This document shows positions 7,770 through 15,659 of a stretch of 64,000 bases of DNA, one piece after another. The stretch covers positions 1 through 64,000 of the forward strand of contig CALAAS010000014.1 of assembly GCA_937885015.1 (NCBI GenBank). The letters run 5' to 3'. The position numbers and the translations under genes were made by a program. The DNA comes from an uncultured Clostridium sp. GTDB lineage: Bacteria; Bacillota; Clostridia; Lachnospirales; Lachnospiraceae. Each line of letters starts with the position of its first letter. Position 1 is the first letter of the stretch. The notes below the pieces were generated by a model. That model worked only from the letters and a program-made list of their open reading frames with translations. It ran no database searches and was not told the DNA's origin.

Positions 7770-8615
7770 TCAGACTATCAATTCCATCTCATCTAAAACC
7801 CGTTCATGAGCATGAATACTAATACTGGTATAAATTCTTGTGGTGTCAACACTGCTGTGCCCCAGAATATCGGCCAGGTACACGATATCGTGATTTTTCT
7901 GATAATAGGTTCTTGCAAACAGATGACGCAGATTATGGGGAAACACCTTCTGCTCTTCCACACCGGCCTGACGGCACAGGCGCTTCATTTCCATCCATAT
8001 ATTACTTCTGTCCAATGGCTTTCCACGTTTTGAAATAAAAACCGGGCCGGAATAGATATCCGCCTCCCGGCAGTATTGTTCCAGTTCCTTTCTCAGCTTA
8101 TTTGGCAGGATTATGACTCTCGTTTTTCCCTTCAGACAGACAGCACCTCTTCCGGTCTGGACTGCCTCCCATGTGATATATGACAATTCACTGATCCGTA
8201 TCCCTGTGGCGCATAATGTCTGGATCACCATGGCGAGACGATGTTTCCCCTGGTGTTCTGCTTCCTGGACAAGACGTCGGTATTCCTCAAGTCCCAGTTC
8301 CCGCCCCGGATCACTGACCAGCGGCCTCTGAAACCTGCAGATCCGCACCTTCATATGTTCCAATCCGGAAAACGTAAGAAAACCATTCAGCGCGATCAGC
8401 ATAGAGTTCACACTGCTGATCTTATATGACATAAGAAGCTGCTCTTTATATTCCAGAATGCTTTCTCTCCGGATTCTCTTTTCCTCCGGCAAAAACTCAT
8501 AAAACCGCCGGACATCCCGCATATATTTTTCTATTGTCGCCTGGCTTTTTTCCTGCTCCTTCAAATAGCTCCGCCAGGCCTCCATGGTTTCTTTCGTTAT
8601 TTTCTTCGTTTTCAT
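7770..8615 (-). CDS. Tyrosine recombinase, probable invertase of the adjacent promoter
   Basis: A 281-residue XerC/D-like site-specific recombinase. The N-terminal SAM-like DNA-binding domain covers about residues 10-90 and the catalytic domain about 105-280. The active-site set is complete: Arg140 (ATGIRISE), Lys164 (KGKTR), His227 and Arg230 (HNLRH), His253 (LGHSS) and Tyr262 (RIYT). The ATG has a strong GGGAGGAG site. The gene ends 10 bases before the right repeat and reads toward the EPS operon. No phage or transposon genes lie beside it, so it most likely acts on the flanking repeats. The closest described analogues are recombinases such as RecV of Clostridioides difficile, which flip promoter segments. 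Confidence 0.93.
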   Translation of the reverse strand: MKTKKITKETMEAWRSYLKEQEKSQATIEKYMRDVRRFYEFLPEEKRIRRESILEYKEQLLMSYKISSVNSMLIALNGFLTFSGLEHMKVRICRFQRPLVSDPGRELGLEEYRRLVQEAEHQGKHRLAMVIQTLCATGIRISELSYITWEAVQTGRGAVCLKGKTRVIILPNKLRKELEQYCREADIYSGPVFISKRGKPLDRSNIWMEMKRLCRQAGVEEQKVFPHNLRHLFARTYYQKNHDIVYLADILGHSSVDTTRIYTSISIHAHERVLDEMELIV

Positions 8616-8645
8616 AGCAAAACTCCTCCCTTTTCGTAATATAAA

Positions 8646-8678
8646 AGGAGCGGCTGCCCGCTCAGGGAACCACTCCTT
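8646..8678 (-). terminator. Possible terminator after the MATE gene
   Basis: AAGGAG and CTCCTT arms flank a GC-rich loop, followed on the minus strand by TTTTAT. The stem is short and interrupted, so this is a tentative call between the MATE gene and the recombinase gene. Confidence 0.4.
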
Positions 8679-8712
8679 GCTTTACATTTTTCAGCGAACG
8701 ATTCAGCGCTCT

Positions 8713-10026
8713 TTATTCACCCCGCCGTCCTGCCCGAAGGTACAGCGCCGCGCCTGCTCCCGCCACCAGAAGCTCTGTTACCGGGTACGCGGACCAGACT
8801 CCAGTCATGCCAAAGCGCCAAGACAGGAAAATTGCCATGGGAATCAGAACAATCATACTCCGGAGCAGAGAAATAATCTGTCCCGGGACCGGCTGATCCG
8901 TTGATATAAAATACGTGGAAAGCACAATATTAAACCCGATAAAGGGACAGGCGGTAAAGTATATTTTCATCCCCGGCACGGCGAATCCCTGCAGAACCAT
9001 GTCTTTTTCCCGATTGAAAACGTATGCCAGCTCTGAAGAATACAAAAACAGAATGACATAGAGAGCCGCCGATAAAAAGGACATCGTAACCATGGCGTAT
9101 TTTAATACCTTTTTTACATTTTCCCCGTTTCCCATCCCGAAATTCCGGCTGATGACCGGCTGGATTCCCTGGGAAAGGCCGGTGTAGATTGCCACAACCA
9201 CCAGAGATATAACACAAATCACCCCAAACGCCGCCACACCGGTATTTCCCTCCAGGCGAAGGATGATCACATTAAATAAAAGCATCACGATGCCGGAGGA
9301 TACCTCTGTCATAAGAGGAGGAACTCCCCTGGCCATAATCCCTCCGGCCATTTCCCGTAACGCTCCTTTTTTAGAAAAATGAAACCCGTTTTTTCCGCGG
9401 AGCAGATACGGCAGCACCACAGCCATACTGATAACCGGCGACAACCCTGTGGCAAAAGCAGCTCCAAAGATCCCCATTTCCATGGGGAAAATAAAGATAT
9501 AATCCAGCACAATATTGGAAATACTCCCTGCTGCCATGGCCTTCATGGACAGCGAAGGCTTTCCGTCATTGCGGATAAAACACTGCAGCACTGTGTTGAT
9601 CAGAAATGCAGGGGCAAACACCATAAGGGTCTTCAGATACGTGTGAGTCGGGACAAATACCGTCACGTCCGCCCCCAGTATCCTGGTAATAGGGCCGGAA
9701 AGCATCAGTCCCGCCATGCCATAAAGCACTGAAAAAAACACTGCCAGGCGCATCGCCGTTGTAAAACTCTGATCTGCCCCTTGCTGGTCATTTCCGCTCT
9801 TTAAAATGGAATATCGGCTTCCGCCTCCGATTCCAATCATCAGTCCGGTACCATTCATCAGGCAAAATACCGGAAAAGCAAGATTCAGGGCTGTCAGGCC
9901 ATCGGTTCCCAGGCTGGTTGACACAAAAAAAGTATCTGCCATGGTATAGCAGGAATAGGCGATCTGCCCCAGGATATTCAACGTCACGTATTTGATAAAA
10001 TCCCCCAAAAGACTTTTTTGACTCAT
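8713..10026 (-). CDS. MATE family multidrug/sodium antiporter
   Basis: A 437-residue membrane protein with about 12 hydrophobic helices and the MATE two-half layout. It exports cationic drugs or metabolites in exchange for sodium or protons. Family-like stretches include ADTFFVS near residue 30, GIGGGSRYS, and FIRNDGKPSLSM after the fourth helix. I chose the ATG at 10024-10026 because AAAGGAG lies four bases upstream; an ATG six codons earlier lacks a ribosome site. The ribosome site itself lies in a segment resembling the dispersed palindromic repeat of this window. The substrate cannot be predicted. Confidence 0.92.
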   Translation of the reverse strand: MSQKSLLGDFIKYVTLNILGQIAYSCYTMADTFFVSTSLGTDGLTALNLAFPVFCLMNGTGLMIGIGGGSRYSILKSGNDQQGADQSFTTAMRLAVFFSVLYGMAGLMLSGPITRILGADVTVFVPTHTYLKTLMVFAPAFLINTVLQCFIRNDGKPSLSMKAMAAGSISNIVLDYIFIFPMEMGIFGAAFATGLSPVISMAVVLPYLLRGKNGFHFSKKGALREMAGGIMARGVPPLMTEVSSGIVMLLFNVIILRLEGNTGVAAFGVICVISLVVVAIYTGLSQGIQPVISRNFGMGNGENVKKVLKYAMVTMSFLSAALYVILFLYSSELAYVFNREKDMVLQGFAVPGMKIYFTACPFIGFNIVLSTYFISTDQPVPGQIISLLRSMIVLIPMAIFLSWRFGMTGVWSAYPVTELLVAGAGAALYLRAGRRGE

Positions 10027-10027
10027 A

Positions 10028-10060
10028 ATTCTCCTTTGCCGCATGGCAACCCGTGCGGAA
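10028..10060. repeat. Fragment related to the dispersed palindromic repeat
   Basis: The stretch around GCCGCATGGC just upstream of the MATE start matches part of the 71-bp repeat (compare 33828-33860) with several differences and small gaps. It includes the MATE ribosome binding site. The similarity is moderate and was aligned by eye. Confidence 0.4.
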
Positions 10061-10144
10061 TTTTTTCATAAAAAGATATTTTCCTTTGCCAAGCGCCAGT
10101 TCCGGATTTTTATCCATTCGAAATATACTTTACAGGCATATATG

Positions 10145-10182
10145 GAAAAACCCCGTACACAAATAGCCTTTGTGTACGGGGT
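10145..10182 (-). terminator. Terminator of the rnf operon
   Basis: A perfect 14-bp stem, ACCCCGTACACAAA at 10150-10163 with its complement at 10169-10182, encloses a five-base loop. On the minus strand it is followed by TTTTT. It lies 34 bases past the rnfB stop. Confidence 0.92.
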
Positions 10183-10216
10183 CGTTTCAAACCGTTTTCT
10201 GCTGTAATTATACTTT

Positions 10217-11008
10217 TTACAGAATTACCTTAACCGGGCACTTCTCTGCACACTTGCCGCAGTTGGTGCACTTCTCGTAGTCAATCACTGCCACATTGTT
10301 ATCCATGTGGATGGCATCAAACTCACACTGCTTGGTGCAGAGCGTACATCCGATACAGCCAACCTCGCATTTGGACTTCACAGCCGGACCACGGTCATGG
10401 GAATTACACTGAACCAGATGCTCTGCCTTATAGGGCACGAGATCGATCAGATGCTGCGGGCAGGCTGCCACGCAGGCGCCGCAGGCTACACATTTTTCCT
10501 TATCAACCACAGCAATTCCATCTTCCACGTGAATGGCATCAAACTTACATGCCTTCACGCAGGAGCCAAAGCCCATACAGCCATAGGAACAGGCCTTTGG
10601 GCCAGCGCCAGGAACCACCGCTGCCTTGGCACAGTCCTCAATTCCATGATACTCGTACTGTACCTTTGTCTTGTCGCAGGTTCCCTTACATTTTACGAAC
10701 GCAACCTTCTTCTCAGAAGAACCGGCTTCCACACCCATGATGGCAGCAATCTTCTCGCCAACGGGAGCTCCGCCCACGGGGCAGGCATTAACCGGTGCCT
10801 TGCCCTCTGCGATGGCCTTTGCAAGGCCGTCACAACCCGGAAAGCCACAGCCGCCGCAGTTGTTGCCCGGAAGCTCTTCCCGGACAGCAGCCTCCCGCTC
10901 ATCCACTTCTACTTTAAACTTTGCACCGAACAGGCCCAAGCCTATACCGACCGCAATGCCGACTGCCGCAATGACGACGGCAGCAATGATAATTGAATTC
11001 ATATCCAT
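10217..11008 (-). CDS. rnfB: Rnf complex iron-sulfur subunit RnfB
   Basis: RnfB receives electrons from reduced ferredoxin and passes them into the Rnf complex. The 263-residue protein has an N-terminal membrane anchor (about residues 5-28). A Cys-rich Fe-S motif follows in the segment NNCGGCGFPGCDG, with its fourth Cys in NACPVGG. The C-terminal half holds four ferredoxin-like cysteine sets, beginning CSYGCMGFGSC, CVACGACVAAC, CEVGCIGCTLC and CTNCGKCAEKC. It is the last gene of the rnfCDGEAB operon, the order usual in Clostridia, and a strong terminator follows. Confidence 0.97.
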   Translation of the reverse strand: MDMNSIIIAAVVIAAVGIAVGIGLGLFGAKFKVEVDEREAAVREELPGNNCGGCGFPGCDGLAKAIAEGKAPVNACPVGGAPVGEKIAAIMGVEAGSSEKKVAFVKCKGTCDKTKVQYEYHGIEDCAKAAVVPGAGPKACSYGCMGFGSCVKACKFDAIHVEDGIAVVDKEKCVACGACVAACPQHLIDLVPYKAEHLVQCNSHDRGPAVKSKCEVGCIGCTLCTKQCEFDAIHMDNNVAVIDYEKCTNCGKCAEKCPVKVIL

Positions 11009-11023
11009 CTTCGTCTCCTCCTT

Positions 11024-11599
11024 CTACAGTAATCCGGAAAATCCGAAAAATGCGATTGCCATCAAGCCTGCCGTAACCAGGACAATGGGAGAACCCTGGA
11101 AATTGTAAGGAATATCATTTCCCTCGATGTGCTCGCGGATACCTGCCAGAAGCACGATCGCAACCGTATATCCAACAGCTGTACCGATACCGTTTACCAC
11201 GCTCTGTACAAAACCGTAACCAGTCTGTACGTTGGTAATGGCAACGCCGAGTACGGCACAGTTGGTGGTAATCAGAGGAAGGAACACGCCCAGAGCGTTG
11301 TAGAGCGAAACCATACATTTCTTTAAGAACATCTCTACAATCTGCACCAGAGCGGCAATTACCAGAATGAATACAATCGTTTTCAGATAGTCAAGCCCCA
11401 GAGGCGCCAGAATAAAGTCATAGATCAGGCTGGCAACAATCGAGGCGATGGTAATAACGAAAATAACCGCGCCGCCCATGCCGGCCGCTGTCTCTACCTT
11501 TTTCGATACGCCGACAAAGGAACAGATTCCGAGGAACTGGCTCAGTACGACGTTACTTACCAAAGCAGAGCTGAACGCAATTACGAGTAACTCTTTCAT
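11024..11599 (-). CDS. rnfA: Rnf complex membrane subunit RnfA
   Basis: A 191-residue integral membrane protein with six predicted helices, homologous to RnfE and to NqrE. Together with RnfE it holds the intramembrane iron-sulfur centre: cysteines lie in LGICSFVGVS (near residue 25) and TTNCAVLG (near residue 112), the two conserved inverted sites. Its start touches the rnfE stop (one-base overlap) and rnfB follows after 15 bases. The complex couples ferredoxin:NAD+ electron transfer to sodium or proton export. Confidence 0.96.
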   Translation of the reverse strand: MKELLVIAFSSALVSNVVLSQFLGICSFVGVSKKVETAAGMGGAVIFVITIASIVASLIYDFILAPLGLDYLKTIVFILVIAALVQIVEMFLKKCMVSLYNALGVFLPLITTNCAVLGVAITNVQTGYGFVQSVVNGIGTAVGYTVAIVLLAGIREHIEGNDIPYNFQGSPIVLVTAGLMAIAFFGFSGLL

Positions 11600-12309
11600 T
11601 ACTTATCCTCCTGTTCCGTTTTATTTTCTGCACCGTGACCTGCACAGCTTAAGCAATCGCCGCTGCAGGCAGTCTTTTTGTTCTTCTTTTTGGCTGAACC
11701 ATTGGTAGCGCAGGGCATTTTCAGCTTATTCTGAAGTGCTGTCAGCGCTGCCAGAACGAAGAATGCACCAGGAGCCAGAATGAAGATAGAAACCGGCTGA
11801 TAGGATGCCGGCATTACGCTTACACCAAAGATGGTGCCTGCGCCCAGAACCTCACGGAAAGAACCGATGAGAACCAGGGCGACCGTAAAGCCAAGTCCCA
11901 TTCCGATTCCGTCGAATGCAGACAGAACCGGGCCGTTTTTCATGGCGTAGGCCTCTGCACGGCCCAGAATGATACAGTTAACTACGATCAGAGGAATATA
12001 AAGTCCCAGAGATGCGTACAGAGAAGGAACAAAACCTTCCATCAGCATATCTACAATCGTTACGAAAGAAGCAACCACGACGATCTCAGCCGGCAGACGC
12101 ACACCATCCGGAATAATTTTCCGAAGAGCTGCAATCAGGATGTTGGCTGCCACGAGAACAGCAGTCGTAGAAAGCCCCATACCAAGGCCGTTGATGGCAG
12201 ATGTGGTAACTGCCAGCGTCGGGCAGAGACCCAGCATCTGCACGAAAATCGGGTTTTCTTTCCAGATACCGTTATAAATACGTTCGATATATTTATTCAT
12301 CTCATCCAC
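11599..12309 (-). CDS. rnfE: Rnf complex membrane subunit RnfE with a Cys-rich tail
   Basis: A 236-residue polytopic membrane protein paralogous to RnfA, with the paired cysteines in LGLCPTLA and VVNCIILG that bind the shared intramembrane Fe-S centre. After the last helix there is an extra hydrophilic tail of about 35 residues, Lys-rich and containing CSGDCLSCAGH, which is absent from typical proteobacterial RnfE. The tail may bind metal; this is inferred from the cysteine spacing. It overlaps rnfA by one base and follows rnfG after 3 bases. Confidence 0.95.
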   Translation of the reverse strand: MDEMNKYIERIYNGIWKENPIFVQMLGLCPTLAVTTSAINGLGMGLSTTAVLVAANILIAALRKIIPDGVRLPAEIVVVASFVTIVDMLMEGFVPSLYASLGLYIPLIVVNCIILGRAEAYAMKNGPVLSAFDGIGMGLGFTVALVLIGSFREVLGAGTIFGVSVMPASYQPVSIFILAPGAFFVLAALTALQNKLKMPCATNGSAKKKNKKTACSGDCLSCAGHGAENKTEQEDK

Positions 12310-12312
12310 CTC

Positions 12313-12921
12313 CTACTGTGCCAGACAGTCATTTACAAAATGAACTGCCGCATTGGTTGCGTTTGTTACTGCCGAGGAAGTGATGGTTGCGCCGCTGATG
12401 GCCTGAATCTGGTTCTCTGCAGACGCGCCTGTCTTTGTTACTTCAAGTAACTCTGCCTTCTTGCCTTTGTACTGATCTTTGAATTCCGGCTCCTTGGCGT
12501 TCATACCAAGTCCCGGCGTATCGCTGATAGCCAGGAAACCGATTCCCGTCAGTGCTCCCTCAGAACTGACACCTACAGCAATCTGAACATCGCCGCCGTA
12601 ACTCTCCGCGGATGTCGCCACGATCAGATGGCCGATTACATTGCCGTCTGCATCCAGAGCCTGCTGTGCCTCATCAACTGTAACCTTGCCAAATCCCCAG
12701 GATTCCGTTTCTGCTGCGCAGGCCTCTACCGCCGCTGTCAGCTCATCCGTCGGTGCAAAGCTGGCTGCATCCGGATAAACCTCCTGATACGTCTGTTTTG
12801 CCGCTTCTGCCTGTGCCGCCGCAATAGGTTCCAGTGTCACATCATGTACAACACCAAGGCAGAGACCGGCGATCAGAGTAATCACAAAGAGGATAATTGT
12901 ATTCTTTATAATCTGATTCAT
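12313..12921 (-). CDS. rnfG: Rnf complex FMN-binding subunit RnfG
   Basis: RnfG is anchored by one N-terminal helix (about residues 8-28) and carries covalently bound FMN on the outer face. The 202-residue protein shows the FMN attachment motif SGATITS near residue 180, where the threonine is flavinylated. PGLGMNAKEPEFKDQYKG upstream is typical of the FMN-binding domain. It overlaps rnfD by 4 bases. The flavin transferase ApbE that loads FMN is not encoded in the window. Confidence 0.96.
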   Translation of the reverse strand: MNQIIKNTIILFVITLIAGLCLGVVHDVTLEPIAAAQAEAAKQTYQEVYPDAASFAPTDELTAAVEACAAETESWGFGKVTVDEAQQALDADGNVIGHLIVATSAESYGGDVQIAVGVSSEGALTGIGFLAISDTPGLGMNAKEPEFKDQYKGKKAELLEVTKTGASAENQIQAISGATITSSAVTNATNAAVHFVNDCLAQ

Positions 12922-13859
12922 TTTTTCTGACCTCCCTTTCCAAATGCCGTGGGAAGCGTAGCCCGCTCAATCAGCGGAACCAGCAGGTTGCTTAAAAGGA
13001 TCGCATAGGATACGCCCTCCGGAGATGCACCCCACAGACGGAATGTTCCCGTCAAAATACCGAGGACAAGACCGTACACAACCTGTCCCTTCGTGGTAAG
13101 AGGACTCGTTACATAGTCCGTTGCCATGAAGAAAGCACCGAAAATCAGACCGCCTGCGCATACCTGGCAAAGCGTATACTGAATGTCAAAGCCGCCGAAT
13201 ACAAACACAAATATGGCTACGGTTCCTATGTAAATCAGAGGAATCCGCAGACTGATTACCTTGCGCACAACCATATAGGCCGCACCAATCAGCAGAGCAA
13301 TCACCGATACCTCTCCGATGGTTCCGGGAACACGGCCAATCACCAGAGCTGCCAGGTCCACTTCCTGACCTGCCCGCATCTGGGCCAGAGCTGTAGCACC
13401 GGACACGCTGTCAAATCCCAGCGCAGAGGATGAGAAATTGTTCATAAAGCCTGCAAAGGAAATCAGCAGGAAACAGCGGGCTGCCAGCGCCGGGTTCATA
13501 AAGTTCTGTCCAAGACCGCCGTACAGCTGCTTCACTACGATAATTGCAAACACGCCGCCCACCATGGGGATCCAGAAGGGAACTTCCGGAGGCATGTTGA
13601 GGGCCAGGATCATACCAGTAACGACTGCACTGCCGTCGGAAATCGTGATCGGCTTGTGCATCATCTTTTCAAATACATACTCGGACAGTACGCAGGCTGC
13701 CACCGTCGCAATGAGGACGATCAGCGCGTTCATTCCGAACTGCCATACGCCGTAAACGCTGGCGGGAATCATAGCGATGACCACGTCAAACATCAGGCGC
13801 TGCGTCGTAATCTGCTCCCGAACGTGAGGCGATGACGATACTTTAAATAATTTTTCCAT
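12918..13859 (-). CDS. rnfD: Rnf complex FMN-binding membrane subunit RnfD
   Basis: A 313-residue membrane protein with about nine or ten helices, homologous to NqrB. It carries the covalent FMN motif SGATAL near residue 160. The conserved LYGGLGQNFMNPALAARCFLL region precedes it. It follows rnfC after 13 bases with an AGGAGG-like ribosome site and overlaps rnfG by 4 bases. RnfD is part of the ion-translocating core. Confidence 0.96.
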   Translation of the reverse strand: MEKLFKVSSSPHVREQITTQRLMFDVVIAMIPASVYGVWQFGMNALIVLIATVAACVLSEYVFEKMMHKPITISDGSAVVTGMILALNMPPEVPFWIPMVGGVFAIIVVKQLYGGLGQNFMNPALAARCFLLISFAGFMNNFSSSALGFDSVSGATALAQMRAGQEVDLAALVIGRVPGTIGEVSVIALLIGAAYMVVRKVISLRIPLIYIGTVAIFVFVFGGFDIQYTLCQVCAGGLIFGAFFMATDYVTSPLTTKGQVVYGLVLGILTGTFRLWGASPEGVSYAILLSNLLVPLIERATLPTAFGKGGQKK

Positions 13860-13872
13860 TTCTTCCCACCTC

Positions 13873-15198
13873 CTACTTTCTGCGGCTGGCTGCCACTGCC
13901 TTGCGCATTTCCTTGAATGCCTGCGTCAGAGGCCGCTTGGCCGGACACGTAAATGCACAGCATCCGCACTCCACGCATTCCATGCCGTTTAACTTCTGGA
14001 ACTTCTCCAGATCGTTTCTAAGAGATGCTGACATCATCAGAGGGGGTACCAGGTGCTCCGGACATACGCTGACACAGCGTCCGCAGCGAATACAGGGAGA
14101 CGGTTCCATGGCCGCAACCTGATCCTTCGTAAAAGTAGTCAGAGCAGAGGAGGTCTTCGCTACTGGGAAATCCAGACTGAACAGAGCCTGACCCATCATC
14201 GGACCACCGGAAATCATCTTCTCCGGCTCCGCCTTGAAGCCGCCGGCTGCCTCTACCAGTCTCTGATAGCTGGTTCCAAGACGTACTTCAAAGTTCTGCG
14301 GGTTTGCCACTGCATCCCCCGTTACGGTAATAATCTTTCTCTGCAGTGGTGTAGATTTACATACTGCATTGTAGATAGAAGCCACTGTATCAATATTGTC
14401 TACAACGCATCCGGCATCAGCCGGCAACATGGAGGAGTTAATCTCCCGTCCCGTTACTGCATAAATCAGAGTACGCTCTCCGCCCTGCGGGTATTTGGTA
14501 AGAAGGGGACAAACCTCAATCCTCGGCTCATCCTTTACCATCTCCGTCAGCTTTTTAATAGCCTCCGGCTTATTATTTTCGATACCAATGATGCCCTTTG
14601 CGTTATCAAACAGCTGCAGGATTACCTTCAGACCCCCGATAATCTCTTCCGGACGCTCCATCATCATGCGGTAGTCGCTGGTCAGATACGGCTCACACTC
14701 CGCACCGTTGACAATCACATGGTCAATGGCTGCTTCGTCCTTGGGCGTCAATTTTACATGCGTTGGGAAACCGGCGCCGCCCAGGCCCACGATTCCGGCC
14801 TCTTTGATAATTGCACGGATCTCTTCCTTAGAAAGCTTTGTATAGTCCCGTTCCTCTCCGAAACCTTCAATCGCTTCCTCTTCACCGTCATTTTCCACGA
14901 GAATAGACTGCACCATCGCACCATTGGCAACCAGCCTGGGCTCAATTCCCTTTACCGTACCGGAAACGGAGCTGAGCACGTTGGCAGAAATAAAGCCGCC
15001 TGCCTCTGCGATGATCTGGCCTCTCAGCACGCGATCACCTTTGGCAACCAGCGGTTTTGCCGGCGCGCCGATGTGCTGGGACAGCGGATATACCATTACC
15101 TCGCCCTTTTCCGGAGCGAGAACCTTGATTGGCTTATCCTCAGACAGTTCTTTACCCTCGTATGGATGAATGCCGCCTATAAATGTAGCCAAACCCAT
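13873..15198 (-). CDS. rnfC: Rnf complex NADH-binding subunit RnfC
   Basis: RnfC carries the NAD(H) site of the complex. The 441-residue protein has an N-terminal sandwich domain (HPYEGK, HIGAPAKPLV), an FMN/NADH-binding Rossmann-like domain with GIVGLGGAGFPTHVK, a SLBB-like domain, and two C-terminal 4Fe-4S sets beginning CIRCGRCVSVC and CVECGCCAFTC. I chose the ATG at 15196-15198 with AGAGGG eight bases upstream; a TTG directly before it is possible. First gene of the operon, with a promoter at 15324-15352. Confidence 0.96.
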   Translation of the reverse strand: MGLATFIGGIHPYEGKELSEDKPIKVLAPEKGEVMVYPLSQHIGAPAKPLVAKGDRVLRGQIIAEAGGFISANVLSSVSGTVKGIEPRLVANGAMVQSILVENDGEEEAIEGFGEERDYTKLSKEEIRAIIKEAGIVGLGGAGFPTHVKLTPKDEAAIDHVIVNGAECEPYLTSDYRMMMERPEEIIGGLKVILQLFDNAKGIIGIENNKPEAIKKLTEMVKDEPRIEVCPLLTKYPQGGERTLIYAVTGREINSSMLPADAGCVVDNIDTVASIYNAVCKSTPLQRKIITVTGDAVANPQNFEVRLGTSYQRLVEAAGGFKAEPEKMISGGPMMGQALFSLDFPVAKTSSALTTFTKDQVAAMEPSPCIRCGRCVSVCPEHLVPPLMMSASLRNDLEKFQKLNGMECVECGCCAFTCPAKRPLTQAFKEMRKAVAASRRK

Positions 15199-15323
15199 CA
15201 AATAAACCCTCTTTCTCTAGCTATATTTTCTCCCTTTTCCCCGCAGTTCCTCGTTTCGACAAAGAAATCTTTCCTGTTCTTTGTGAAATCTGCCACAAAG
15301 GAAAGACAGAATGGATTTGCTTT

Positions 15324-15352
15324 AGTATAGCATAGGTAAAACTTTTTAACAA
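15324..15352 (-). promoter_or_regulatory. Promoter of the rnf operon
   Basis: TTGTTA (15352-15347), a 17-base spacer and TATACT (15329-15324) on the minus strand. It gives a leader of about 115 bases before rnfC. No riboswitch fold was recognised in the leader. The rest of the 15199-15659 gap holds this promoter, a terminator hairpin and otherwise AT-rich sequence without a gene. Confidence 0.7.
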
Positions 15353-15460
15353 TTGGAAAATTCAAGTTATGTCCACCTTCTTTTGTACAAAAATCAATAC
15401 AACGCGTCGGTTCCCTGCTGTATTTCATACAGAAACACCAAAAAAACGTCAAAATTGCCA

Positions 15461-15500
15461 AAAAAAGAGTGCAAAAACCGGCGGCCTTCACACTCTTTTT
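15461..15500 (-). terminator. Terminator between the NSS transporter and the rnf operon
   Basis: AAAAAAGAGTG (15461-15471) pairs with CACTCTTTTT (15491-15500) around a GC-rich loop. The minus-strand product ends in a T run, so it fits the end of the NSS transporter transcript. It could also act on the plus strand. Confidence 0.65.
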
Positions 15501-15659
15501 GTTCTATTTTTTTCTATTCTTTTTTAAAATATGCTTACGTTTTTCCTAAAACCAGGATCTTTTTGTTTGTTTTTTGTCAAACCTGTTATTTCATTGTCAT
15601 AAATGCTCCAGATTCCTTTTCACCTAAACATGATTTTGTTTCACTCCAGGTAAACCATC

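Noticed and set aside
7770..8615. Recombinase as part of an integrated phage or transposon
   Set aside because: No phage, transposase or conjugation genes and no tRNA target are nearby; the inverted repeats around a promoter explain it better.
14053..15330. Open frame of 425 codons on the plus strand
   Set aside because: It lies antisense to rnfC, has no ribosome site or recognisable domain, and looks like a codon-bias shadow.
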